DNA from: Bacidia rubella
Lineage: Eukaryota > Ascomycota > Lecanoromycetes > Lecanorales > Ramalinaceae
DNA: 64,000 nt
NCBI GenBank assembly: GCA_032158265.1
Contig: JAVTIF010000001.1
Location: 1,922,001-1,986,000, forward strand
Reading direction: 5' to 3'
Under the pieces are notes generated by a model, which made no database searches, was not told where the DNA came from, and saw nothing but the letters and a program-made list of their open reading frames with translations. Of this stretch, positions 31,592 through 42,100 are shown one piece after another; the stretch's first letter is position 1, and each line of letters starts with the position of its first letter. Made by a program: the position numbers and the translations under genes.

Positions 31592-34352
31592 ATATTGGTA
31601 TGGCGCATTGCGTAGCACTTTCAGTTGACAGATGGTCCGGGATTACCAGGCGGCAATCAGACGCCCAAAGAGCAGCCTTGCTCTTGCAACTGTAACAGAT
31701 CGCGAGGAAAGGATGCCTCCAGATATCTTACCGATACAAGATGCATTTGCTGCGGGAAGGTTCTTCACCTATCACTAAGATTGCAACGATGATTATGAAG
31801 CCGTGGGACGATGCTGAATGAAGAAAAAGCCTCAGATTAAAAGTGGGCTTGTGAAGGGTGGCGAAGCGAAAGAAGCTGAGGCGACCCATGACAGTCATGT
31901 AGCTAAGGGTGATGACAACGAAATTCAAACTTGTGTGAGAGGTCGAATATCTCAAATTCCCTGCAATCTTGCGGTACTTTCGTTCTACGTCCAGTTCTTT
32001 CGACGGTTCGCAGGGAGCACCATTTGCTCATATGCGCTACATTATAGGATACCCTTGCCTTCCTGTGAGCCCCCACCTGCCCACAATTGATACAATAAGC
32101 GCTGATTGCAAAAATTGAGCTTAGTTTGACTGGCGCTCTCGAAGCGACATGGTTCAATGAATCGGTTTTCCAAACAACAACACTCCATGATACGGAGTCA
32201 TTTTGTATTTAGTATTGTGTCGCCATTCTGGATCGCTCTTGAATGCGGGAAGTCTATGCCGAAGCTCTGGACCATGCGGATTAGCCAGTCGCCTCGCTTC
32301 ACAACACCTTTTCGAGCTCCGGGCTTTTTTCCTTGCGTCACATACTTTGTTGTTACTACAGCAGCTGACTATTGATGAAGCGACAAACTCTCTATCCCTT
32401 ATTATTACTTTGTCTGCTGACTCTTTAGCATGGCTGGCCTATGTTTACTGTCCCACATTTGCATGTTGGTATGACAAACCACCGTCCTTCCGTAAGGCGT
32501 CATTAGGCATCGGCGTGGCAGCATGCGCCGTACACTACACCAAAGCAGAAACACCTTATACCGCAACGAAGGGTCGGGCGCCCCGATCTTCAGTGCGCTC
32601 TAGTGCAGACACCGAGATCCGCCCGTCACATAGCTACTCATATCTGGACTCATTCTTCAGGTCAAATGGCTGAAAAGTAAAGGTCAGAGCTCTGTCAGTG
32701 TGTTCCAAATATCACCAAATATGCTGAAACGTCTGGTCGATAAAAGATCATACCCGGTTCATCTTCCTCAGTCTTTCTCAGTAATGAACAATGTCATCAT
32801 CTGGATCAGTTCACATGGACCTCTCACAACAGAAGATTGTTGGTTTCATTGCGAAGTAAATTACTAGCAATCGAGCAACTCTCTTGATGATACGATAGTT
32901 TGACCGAAGTTCTCCAGGTAGTACTATATAAGATAGGGTGAACGTGGCGGCCAGAGTTTCAAGCAACGTAAGCTCTAGATTTCTCAATGCGACGGGCAGA
33001 TTACATTGGATTATGTCGCACGATTTACAAATTCCAGTTATTTCCCGAGCCAGTGCCCGAGACACCTGTTGTCTCAATCAAGTCAACCAAACATCTGAGC
33101 GCAGAGCCCAAAGTCACGCCTTCTGGTATCCAACAAGACTTAGCAATGGCATTCCACCCATCTTCAGCGAAGCACAACATTTCAGCTGGAACCAATGAGG
33201 GTATCCATAACATAATTGCAATAATTGTGCAGCGTCTATTCTTCAAGCTTGACCTATGGCCGAAAAGAAGTGTCCGCTACGATATCCACGTTGGTCCGCT
33301 TGATGGCATGGAGTGCACAAGACGCGAGCCTACTTAACAAGAGAATTAATGAGCTTACTTCAGGGTAGACGGGCTCATTGGATGACATTCTGTGCCTCGA
33401 CCAACGTTCTCGGGTGCGGGGAGAATGCCTCCCATTCGCACTGCCGATACCAGAAGTGTAGCCAAATGAGGCACATTATGCTTGAGATTGATCACCACAG
33501 TCACGATCATATCAGCGCAATGTTGGCAAACGTCTAAGCCTTGATATTGTCATATCACAAATCAATATCTGCCATGGTGCCCGTCTGTTGGAGTTGGCTA
33601 TGAGGAACATCCTGATTCGATTGTTGTGCATTGATGGCGGCTAAGCTTTCCCCAGGGCCACGGGGCTCTTAGAGTTGGTGGACTCTTAGGGGGCTCGGCG
33701 GGGCTTATCGGCACACTACACCCTTCCTGTGCAAATTGTGGGGTATCCCGCTCGCAAGACTTTGTTTCAGATTAGGCCTTAGGGCCTGGGCAGACCAACA
33801 AAACATGCTGGGGATCCCGCACCACCAACAAACACTTCATCTTATTTCTTCCAAACCTATTCGACATCGACACGCCAATGTTCAAATGATCAATCAAACC
33901 AACCTTGAGAACGAGTTTTGTTGCAGTGGCCCGAAACGTTTTAGCACATGACCATCCTTACCGTGGAGAAACCATACTCGATCTAAGTCGTGCGACATCA
34001 GCAAGACTTGAACTAATATTTTTCACTGGTAACGAAGCCAACGTGACGTTCAAGGTTACACAACAAAGCAGAAGAGACGCACACTTCAATAATGCCAACC
34101 TCTGCTATTCTGTCAGTAGGTTTTGCGAATGACGAACGTTCCGTTTTGTCTGCTGTGCCACCAAGACATCCAGGCGTTACCGGCTTCTCCCTAAAGTTAC
34201 CTTAATCAGCGAGTCAAGTAGCGCGTTTCAAAGTTTGGTGCCTCAAAGGCTATAGACTGCAATTGTTTCAGCCTCAGTAATAAGTAACGCTATGTCACGC
34301 ATCATCCTCGCAAGGCATTTTTAGTACGGGCTACTAGAGAAATGGCGAGATC

Positions 34353-34679
34353 ATGACACAAGACGATTGGAAAGTAGACGCCTGTTCAGCACAGGGGAAA
34401 GACATTGTCGTCCTTCACATTTCTGGAAGGCCCAATCAGGAGCGTTCACCATCGGAAGAAGACAACGGAAGAAGACATCGGAAGAGTCAGCCTTTGGGTC
34501 TCTGTACCAACAATCGTGTCAGCCTGGGTAATTACGAGCTGACAGGGATGATCGAAGCGGTTTCCTTATTTGGGGACAAATGGGACTGGGCGGTTTTTAC
34601 TGAACCTTACTACGATAGGCTCGTACCGATGCACAGGCTAGGATACTCTTTCAGGGATGTCGGTATATCGTCTCCTTAA
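34353..34679 (+). CDS. Weak candidate: short hypothetical protein, 108 aa
   Basis: ATG-initiated frame with moderately protein-like composition (MIEAVSLFGDKWDWAVFTEP, YDRLVPMHRLGYSFRDVG). No domain, signal or membrane segment. It may be a chance frame or a remnant. Listed because it ends only 255 bp before a real gene. Confidence 0.2.
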   Translation: MTQDDWKVDACSAQGKDIVVLHISGRPNQERSPSEEDNGRRHRKSQPLGLCTNNRVSLGNYELTGMIEAVSLFGDKWDWAVFTEPYYDRLVPMHRLGYSFRDVGISSP

Positions 34680-34933
34680 TTTACGGCATGGCTTTCTAGA
34701 CCCTTGCTAGAGAAGGACATCAACCTGTGAAGCCCGCAGTGCTGTGACGTATGAGGAGAGAGGCCAACATTGTGATCGGCTGGAAAAGATGTATATCAGA
34801 TGGAGCTGCCTGCGTGCAAGTAGAAGCACTTGAGATCTATTGCAAATTCAACCGTCGAAGCCACTCGACCCTCCGTCCACATCTGATCGCCTGATAACGA
34901 CACTGGGTGTCGAACAAATTCTAGAGAGACACA

Positions 34934-36548
34934 ATGGTCTCCACCATGTTTCGAGTGCTGGCACTACTTGCTCTAGGTACATTTCTAGTCATCTGAGGCT
35001 ACAACCCATTGGACTAAATTTTGACAGCCCTACCAATCTACACTTCACCGCTTCTTGCCAGAGATATCCTTATGAAGAGGGATATAGCAGCCGACGTGTG
35101 TGGCTCACCTGGAAGCACACGTGTTGCAGATGCCAATCGCAATGCCGCAACTTGGAATCTGTACAAAATGGACGATTGGTATGGCAAATTGTAAGTGCTT
35201 GTCCTCCTTTGAAGTAGCCAAGCCTAACTAACATTTTCCAAGAATACGACCATACGTCGTAATGGACTGGAAGCTTGGCGGACAGGATCCACGCAACATC
35301 CAGGACATCGCTTTATACAATGCAGGGAAGGAAGGTGTCGGCCAGTGCGACGAGATCTTGGAGCCGAATTGCGGAGCATCCGGTCTTGACATAAACTTAT
35401 GCAACCAAACTCCAGAGGCACATTTTCTCTATATCGCGCTTACGAATTGGGCCAACTTCCTGTCTAAGTTACACTTAGCGTGGCTTGACACTGTCGCGTC
35501 TTTGACTCCGTTGACAGGCACGCTTCGAGACCAGTTCTTCAATACACCAGAGGACCTGACCCAATTACTGGTCCCCGTGGGGATAATAAGCGGTGTTGCC
35601 GGTGCTATTTCCGGGTTCATAGGTCCCGTAGCTATCGTTGCAGGCGCCGGCGCCGTTATCAACGCTATCATCACCCAAGCAGCTTTGACCCAGCTTGACC
35701 CCACCGAGCAGTGGAGTCAAGTGCAAGCAGCAATCGGCAGCGCCTTCACTCAAGTCACTAAGGCGCTCGAAGAAATGTTCGACAAGACTTTGAAATCCTT
35801 GCCTCCACAGGACACCGGCACCACTTACGACGTGGACCCAGAACAAACGCCCATGCTCTTTAAAGGCGGCGCTTTTGCCGCTCCCGTTCGCGTCGGCGTC
35901 TTTGGGCAGGGTCTTTACGGCGCCCTTGCGGCGAGCGGAATCAACGCACTCTGGTCCTCTGACGGGGTCTTCCTCATGAAGATCTCCGACAAGACATACG
36001 GCAAAGGCGACGGTGAGGCCTGCAAAGCTTTCCCCACGCAGACCATCTGCAAGGACGGCGTGGCCTACATCTGGCTACGATGGGTGGTCACTGGCGGAGC
36101 GGGCATGGAGAACGTCTTCTACGAGTCGCACCTCGATGATAGGAAATGGGACGTCAAGGGCGCATACGGCGACACAGCCAAGCTGGGAGAATACGGTCTG
36201 GATCTCCCTTCTATCACCGATAGCGTGATCAAGACGTACAATGAGCATGGCTTCCCCTTCACGGATCAAAATGGCGCCACCATCGATCAGATCAACAAGG
36301 ATCCGAAGAACCTGCAGACCAAGGATTTGATGTTCTTCAGCTTGCCCATCTGCGACATGGATAAGATTCTTGATGGCAAGGTATTGAAGGGCCCGCCTGA
36401 TCAGTCAGGTGATAATCCTATTGTCAGGTATGGTGGTTGCACCTGCGAGCAGGATCCAAACTGGCCGGCGGATAAATCCGTTTATGCGCCTGATATTGCT
36501 GGGTATGTTGCTGAGACGTGTCGAGACCAGGGTTGGGGGGATCCGTGA
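34934..36548 (+). CDS. Secreted protein of unknown function, 503 aa, three exons
   Basis: Exons 34934-34976, 35028-35190 and 35243-36548, with introns of 51 bp (GTACAT...ACTAAA...GACAG) and 52 bp (GTAAGT...CTAAC...CCAAG). The first join completes a signal peptide, MVSTMFRVLALLALALPIYT, and the second joins YGKL to IRPYVV. A KR pair near residue 32 could be a Kex2 site. The mature protein has paired cysteines (CDEILEPNC, CKAFPTQTIC, CTCEQDPNW) and a long Gly/Ala/Ile-rich hydrophobic stretch at about residues 173-210 (VPVGIISGVAGAISGFIGPV onward), unusual in a soluble secreted protein. The overall layout recalls a widespread family of uncharacterised fungal secreted proteins of about 500 aa, but I cannot name it with certainty. 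No catalytic motif seen. Confidence 0.85.
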
Positions 36549-37506
36549 GGATTTCTACCTTCTTTGCGTACTGCCTTTCTGATGTTGGTGGGTGACGCTC
36601 AATGACCCACATGTGGCTTAGGGAGAGCGGAAATGTCTTTTCTTGTACGTACCTTTGCCTTAAATTGGCTATGAGATATATAAGAATGAGCAATTTGCAT
36701 TTACTGTGCCCAGAGGCAACCTTCTATCGCAAGACCTTCAGACCCGTGAGTGAAAAGGGGTCGCTACTAATACCTCATGGCCAAGCGTTTACCCCTAAGC
36801 TGACTTCGAGCTGGCTTCGGTGGAACTCCTGCAAAATCATTTCTTATTTGGCAACAGGTTCAACGAAGCAAAGCCCAAAGAAATGTCAGATTAGCCAAAT
36901 GCAGTGACACCCATATCAATGTATGAAGAACGTTTTATAGAAACTGCGGTAAGATTCCTGGTAAGCTGCTGGCTCGTTGAAGTAAATAGAAGGGACGACG
37001 GTCCAAACAGCCATAGGGTAAAACTGGCCAATTTGAAAGGTGGATGTGCGTTCATGATCTAAATCACGGAAACTTTTTACCCTAAAGCCCCTTTATTAGG
37101 CATCAGGTTCCAGGCCATTGAAGCGAAACTCTTGGGCTCTGCGCTGGAGGTACCTTGAATCACGGTTGCATATTTTTCGGACTGGCTGGGCGGACGGTTG
37201 GCACGCGTTGGACCGTCAATCGCATTATTGCAAATTGACGACACATTGGTGTAAGTGCTCGCTACCGCGATGTCGGCTTCTATCACTAACCCAGACGATG
37301 AGAACGATTTGCATGACTCCATATATATATTAAGCTTCAACATTGGTTGCTATACAATCTCCGAAATTCGAGCCTCTAATCAGCAGATTCCCAGAGCCTC
37401 CTTCAGCGAACCCCTTGCAATATAATATTTAGGGTCCCAATGGCCATCCAGCATTGTCGCCCACACTGTTGATGAATGTTAGAGTCATATGGATCAGTCG
37501 CGAAAG
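36549..37506. other. Intergenic, no gene seen
   Basis: 958 bp between the convergent secreted-protein gene and array member 6. Nothing but short frames. Confidence 0.4.
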
Positions 37507-37766
37507 TCAATCAATTCCGTCTCTAATATGTGTACTCTCTCCATCATGCAGTGCCAGCTCCATATCGACTAATAAATGTTCAGCAGCTTCCTCCGATTAA
37601 GGTAAGTTTGCCCCGTACCATGAGAAGCAGGTCGAGCTTGACGACTCCGTCGACTGGATCTGATGATCTTTCTTCCTTGATGGACTGTGATGATACCGAT
37701 GATGGTCGCAAACGCACCAAAAATGATGTTGATTATGATTTGGGTTGTGTCTGGGGAGAGAGGCAT
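37507..37766 (-). CDS. Small single-pass membrane protein, paralogous family member 6, 69 aa
   Basis: Smallest member. Exons 37766-37619 and 37568-37507; the 50-bp phase-1 intron runs GTACGG...GCTGAAC...TATTAG. The helix is about residues 9-28 (QIIINIIFGAFATIIGIITV), then HQGRKIIRSSRRSR: the QG is kept, the two Trp residues are lost and the juxtamembrane region is very basic. Exon 2 encodes only VDMELALHDGESTHIRDGID, where DMELA replaces DVELG. Retaining the intron would give a slightly different short basic tail (65 aa). A large perfect hairpin lies 230-320 bp upstream of its start. Confidence 0.68.
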
Positions 37767-37994
37767 ACTGCACAAGGAAAACGAAACAAGTGCTTGATAC
37801 GTGTCACTGTTACTCAAGACTGAGCGAATACCCCCAAAGACTCTCGAAAGGAGCAGACAGGGACAGATGGCAAGAGATGGCGAACGATCGAAAAGACCTG
37901 GGCCCGGCTCCCTACATAAGAGATTGCATTGACTTCCATTCTCGCTGGATCGGCACGCTGATACGTCAATACAGCAGGGGTTGGCACTTAGTCT

Positions 37995-38039
37995 GGGCAC
38001 AATTCTGTGCGCTGAAGTTCAGCGCACAGAATTGTGCCC
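37995..38039. repeat. 45-bp near-perfect palindrome, 22-bp arms around one base
   Basis: The arm GGGCACAATTCTGTGCGCTG plus AA is followed by a single G and then the exact reverse complement. Each arm contains its own smaller inverted repeat (GCACA...TGTGC). It would form a long hairpin in RNA or a cruciform in DNA. Confidence 0.9.
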
Positions 38040-38067
38040 TCAAAAGTCCAATTTCAGCCTGTCGAGG

Positions 38068-38084
38068 GCGCACAGAATTGTGCC
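38068..38084 (+). repeat. Third copy of the palindrome arm core, 17 nt
   Basis: GCGCACAGAATTGTGCC, identical to the core of the right arm at 38022-38038, 28 bp beyond the palindrome. Confidence 0.85.
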
Positions 38085-38739
38085 AGCGCTAGTGCTCGGG
38101 TTGCATACAAAGTAGATGTTCATAATGATGTGACTGGCTCGCTTAGTAGCTCAGGATCTATCAGGTAATCGATGTTCTAGTGCATGCAAGGGTGCCTCTA
38201 CGGCAGAATGGATCTGGCCCAGTCGACTGATGAGAGTATGACCTGCGACGTGCTTCAGGAGTTCGAGCCTTCTGACAGCCTCGCCTCATCAGAGGTTTGC
38301 CGCTGTCAGGATCCAGAGGATTTGCTTAGCCTGGAAGCTGGATCTGCCTAAGCTCATAAGGCTGGCTAAAAGCAATCCCGAGGCTTACAGGCTATCAATT
38401 TTAGAGTTCTAACAGGGCCATCTCATCTGTCTTCTAAGAATCTCCTGGGGCTCTGATTCCGAATTTTCTGAACAAACAAATGATCTGTTATTGGTATCAA
38501 GGTAAGATCTATTTGCAAATACTAAAGTAATGAGCGTAAGCGCGCCTTACTTGCCTCAATCAACGTCTCAACATTGTATTTGCCGTTGATACAGCGTTAT
38601 ATCTGTGTTCACGCATCGAGCAAAGCCAAGGGTTCCTATCGATACTCCATTAATGAGGAACATGTCACTTTGTTCGCCCTTGTAGCATTTGCGTTCTATA
38701 CGATCAAGCCTTGGGCTCATCTCTACTGTCTGCAGCTGA

Positions 38740-39193
38740 CTATGCCCCAGACCGAGGACAGCGATATTCTTCTTGATCACTGATCGAGGTGTCGGGTGTC
38801 GGTGGAGATGGCATTGTTGCTAAGTCTTCCTCATTTTTCCGCCCTCGTGGGTCCGATGAACTTTCTGACCTGGCCGATGCTGACACGTTTCTCGTGTTGT
38901 GTTGCAGTTCCAGCGCGTTATCCCTCGAAGATGTGGCGTCCCTGTGAACGCTGCCCATGAGAGGAAGGCTCGAGGCAAGGGATGGAGCAAGTTCGACGCC
39001 TGGAGACCATGTCAGACAAGCTCATGAAGCGCAGCTGATGAGAAAAACCTTGCGATCTCTCCAGATCTATGTTGTCATGGTGAGTTGTCCATAACGTCCA
39101 CATACGACGTGTTTGCCAGATTGTCACTAGGGCAAGTATGACTGCTAACATGCCAAAGGCAACGTTGGTCGCAGCTTCGCCTGAAAGAGGCAT
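38740..39193 (-). CDS. Small single-pass membrane protein, paralogous family member 7, 134 aa
   Basis: Exons 39193-39049 and 38999-38740; the 49-bp phase-1 intron runs GTTTTT...GTCTGAC...CTCCAG. The start is the ATG at 39193; the frame extends three codons upstream only from a TTG. The helix spans about residues 10-27 (ATNVAFGMLAVILALVTIW), followed by QTRRMWTLW, which keeps both Trp positions. Exon 2 opens GVELAPSL and has the longest tail, Ser/Asp/Glu-rich (SARSESSSDPRGRKNEEDL) with Pro-Thr repeats near the end. It is the most diverged member, but the exon structure and spacing of motifs are unchanged. Confidence 0.72.
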
Positions 39194-42100
39194 GTCAGGC
39201 AAGTTCTGCGTAGATTTTGTAAGCCAAATTTACAACCGAACTCGAGAGACGACGTTCCAAGAAGAGCAGCAGAGGAAAATACGGCGTCTCTTGTATACTG
39301 GCACGCAGATCAGGCTGAAGATTACATCAGAAACTTCACCTCCTACCGCATACGCGAAGGTGGATCGCAACAACGCGTCACCACATCAAGACCCTGTACA
39401 GCCACACCTGACGCAGAGCGGGCACGGACCAAGCAGACCATGTGGATGATCCGGGGAAGACTCAGAAATGCTAGATTGCGAATCAAAGTTCCTACGGGCG
39501 CCAAAGAGAAACCTGAAGAGCCGACAGGCGCTACAGTGCTAACCCATTATCATAGCAGGGTAACAAGGCAATGTCTTATTCATGCGGGCTCGCCTTTGGG
39601 CTCCACTCCATGTTTCCGCATCCAGAGATGACTGTTGAAGGGCGAGAGCGGCGCCTGACTTGACAGTCTCCTGCAATGATTAGTTGGACCCCGGATTCTC
39701 GGTGAGGCATCAACTCCACTATTACCTGATACATAAGCGCAAACTTTCAGCAGTGGATCTACCGACAAAGGCAAGGCCCTTCGATGCATGTGAAATGTGG
39801 AGATGCGCCGCGGGTATGCCAGACTTGCCTGGCGTTACTAGCGCTTCTCCACAGGCTACCGAAGCGAACAATGCGCGTGGCTGCACCGGTCGTCATTTGG
39901 TCTGTGCTTTTCTCTGGAGAAGTGATCCGTTCGATAGGCTGCTTGCTTCGACCTGCAACAGTAGTTCCCCCGAGCCCCACGTCTCAAATCTGTCGTACGT
40001 TGAGGGTCTGTCATTGCTCGTACCCAAGTATCCTGCTGTTGGAGATGACAATTGATATGCGGTATAAAACATTCGTGTCTTCTTAGTGCCAGATACCAGG
40101 CAACAATATTGTGACATTAGTGGATCTTGATGCATCTTGTCGTTTGGTGCTGGTTTTTGCCACTATGGCAAGGCTAGAAGATGACTAAGGAGCACATGGT
40201 ATATGCGACTCTGAACTAAGTCTCTCTTGCCTTTGCGGGGACGAACATGGGTTCATGGCATCCCGGATCGGACAAACCTACGCCTCAAGGGCCAGTCACC
40301 TGCGCTTGTTTGCTTGCTGGGGTGGGTAAAAGGCGTAAAAGGGGCATGGCCGTAGGGAGAACCGCATGCAAACTCAAGAGCAGGGAATAAGAGAATTGGG
40401 AATCTATTTATTTGACCCAATGCAGCTACTGACTACGAGTAAGCTTTGTTGGGAAAGCCTCCAAGCCTCCGATGGGCGCCGCTAACTTTATAATGCCACC
40501 ACACACTTGCATTTTGTCTTCATCGCATAACATTCTTTCCTCTTCAACATACCGATACACCCACCATCGTGAGAGATATAATGAAAGCTGAGAGGTTTAG
40601 ATCGAGTAGACGATGATGATGCATCTTGCTGTTGTATGCTGCTCCGTTGAAATCCACATCTTGACGAGATCGATACGGCGGCGATAAAGTCTGAGTCCTA
40701 AACTGCGATGGTGGTCAGCCCACCACCGCTCCCAGAGGGATTTGATCAAGACGGGTTGCACCAACTCCGAAGAGTTGAGGCTCATAGCGGCAGATTTCAG
40801 GTCATTGCCACTCTTGCAGCAGAGGAAACTCCGAAGAGTTTCGTACAAGCAATTAGGGCTCCCATTGATCCAACGCATTAATCATCGTTAGCCACGTTCC
40901 GGGGGATGAGTCATCCCCCTTGCCGATACAAGATCGACTAGCTTGAGGAAGAGTCCGAGGACACATCCCTAGACTGTTTGACCAGTACATTCATAGATTA
41001 CTCTATGATTACGTACCTTTTATGTAGACAATGATGATAGCTGTAACAGCATGTCTGAGTCTGATACTCGAGGGCAGTTGTATTGTGGTGACTGGGGGTA
41101 AGAACGTGGTTGTTTTTCTGTCGTGTATCAATTCTGAGGGATACGATCCGTAAGTGACGAATGCTCGATGGCAGTGAGGCTGATGGGGAAAATACGATCG
41201 TCACTGATAGCATAGAAGTCAGCGGCAGCTATGGAGATGAGAACAATTAGCCAGAGGAGATACGAGGTGGTCAATGATGTGCCTTGTGCTGGAGAGAGGA
41301 AGCAGAACTAAGACTCACCAATGCGTAAGTGATTCAGAGAAGGCCAATACAGAACCAACGATAAGCGACGATGATAATAGATCAGACGACCATGATGCTA
41401 ATGTAGGTATGTATGCACTGGAGTCATAGTCATTGACAGCTTGATACAAACAATTGGAGTGGTGCAAAGTGTTTCAGTCAATTGGAAGTGAGATGGAGGA
41501 ATGTAAACAAAGAAGGGTGGAAAGCAGCTTTTAAGGGCGAGAGACGGCTCCCAGTGCTCCCTCAATCAATTGGGAAGGCATGTCCAAGTCAGACAGCAAC
41601 AACGGTAATCGCAGCAACTGGGGACAATAGTCTCAATGTGTGCATCTCCCCTGACTGTGGACAGAAGGGATAATACTTTTTAACGATGACTAGGACATGA
41701 AGAGGATCTTGATATTGCAGTGATATGGCCGAAGTATCTATCGTGCCATACTGAGTGTGTATATATATATCTTCTTCTCTAAATGTTGGTTGCTGACAAA
41801 AAGCCTTCCTTGGCCTTGGTAGTCTAGGAAAGAGCCACCGCAAAAAAACCGATCATCTTCGGGTTAGTCGCAGAGGACCTTCGACAATATTTGCAGGAGC
41901 ACATAATAGCATATGCAAAGCCTAGCCGAACCCACCAACTCTGATTGGTCTTGACCTAGAATGCTTATAGCAAGCAAAGTTATGGACAGCTTTCCTGGAG
42001 GCAACAAGTCGTGGCGTTGAAAGGTCATTCTTTGGACAAGCACAACGGAGGTTTGATTGGGAATGAGGTTCACATACAGCTTGCAAATTCGATTGACCGA

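Larger units (their letters stand above)
29975..34933. other. Largest gene-poor gap, 5 kb
   Basis: No supported gene apart from one weak candidate (34353-34679). It contains a perfect 24-bp palindrome at 31568-31591 and a GCGCCAATCATG direct repeat near 31086. A TATTTAA element read on the minus strand near 30210 may serve member 5. Confidence 0.45.
37767..38739. other. Intergenic between array members 6 and 7, with hairpin repeat
   Basis: 973 bp. Contains the 45-bp hairpin (37995-38039) and a third copy of its arm (38068-38084). No gene seen. Confidence 0.5.

Noticed and set aside
32187..32375. Short hydrophobic frame resembling the array family (FVFSIVSPFWIALE...LWTMR)
   Set aside because: Lacks the FG/ATIIG core, the phase-1 donor and a VELG exon; similarity is too weak to call an eighth member or a relic.
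40597..40878. Minus-strand 93-codon frame with WERWW
   Set aside because: No membrane helix or second exon; unrelated to the array, and no other support.
41080..41290. Minus-strand hydrophobic stretch (SYLLWLIVLISIAAADFYA)
   Set aside because: No ATG in frame, only a 30-bp intron-like gap upstream, no family motifs; probably chance.
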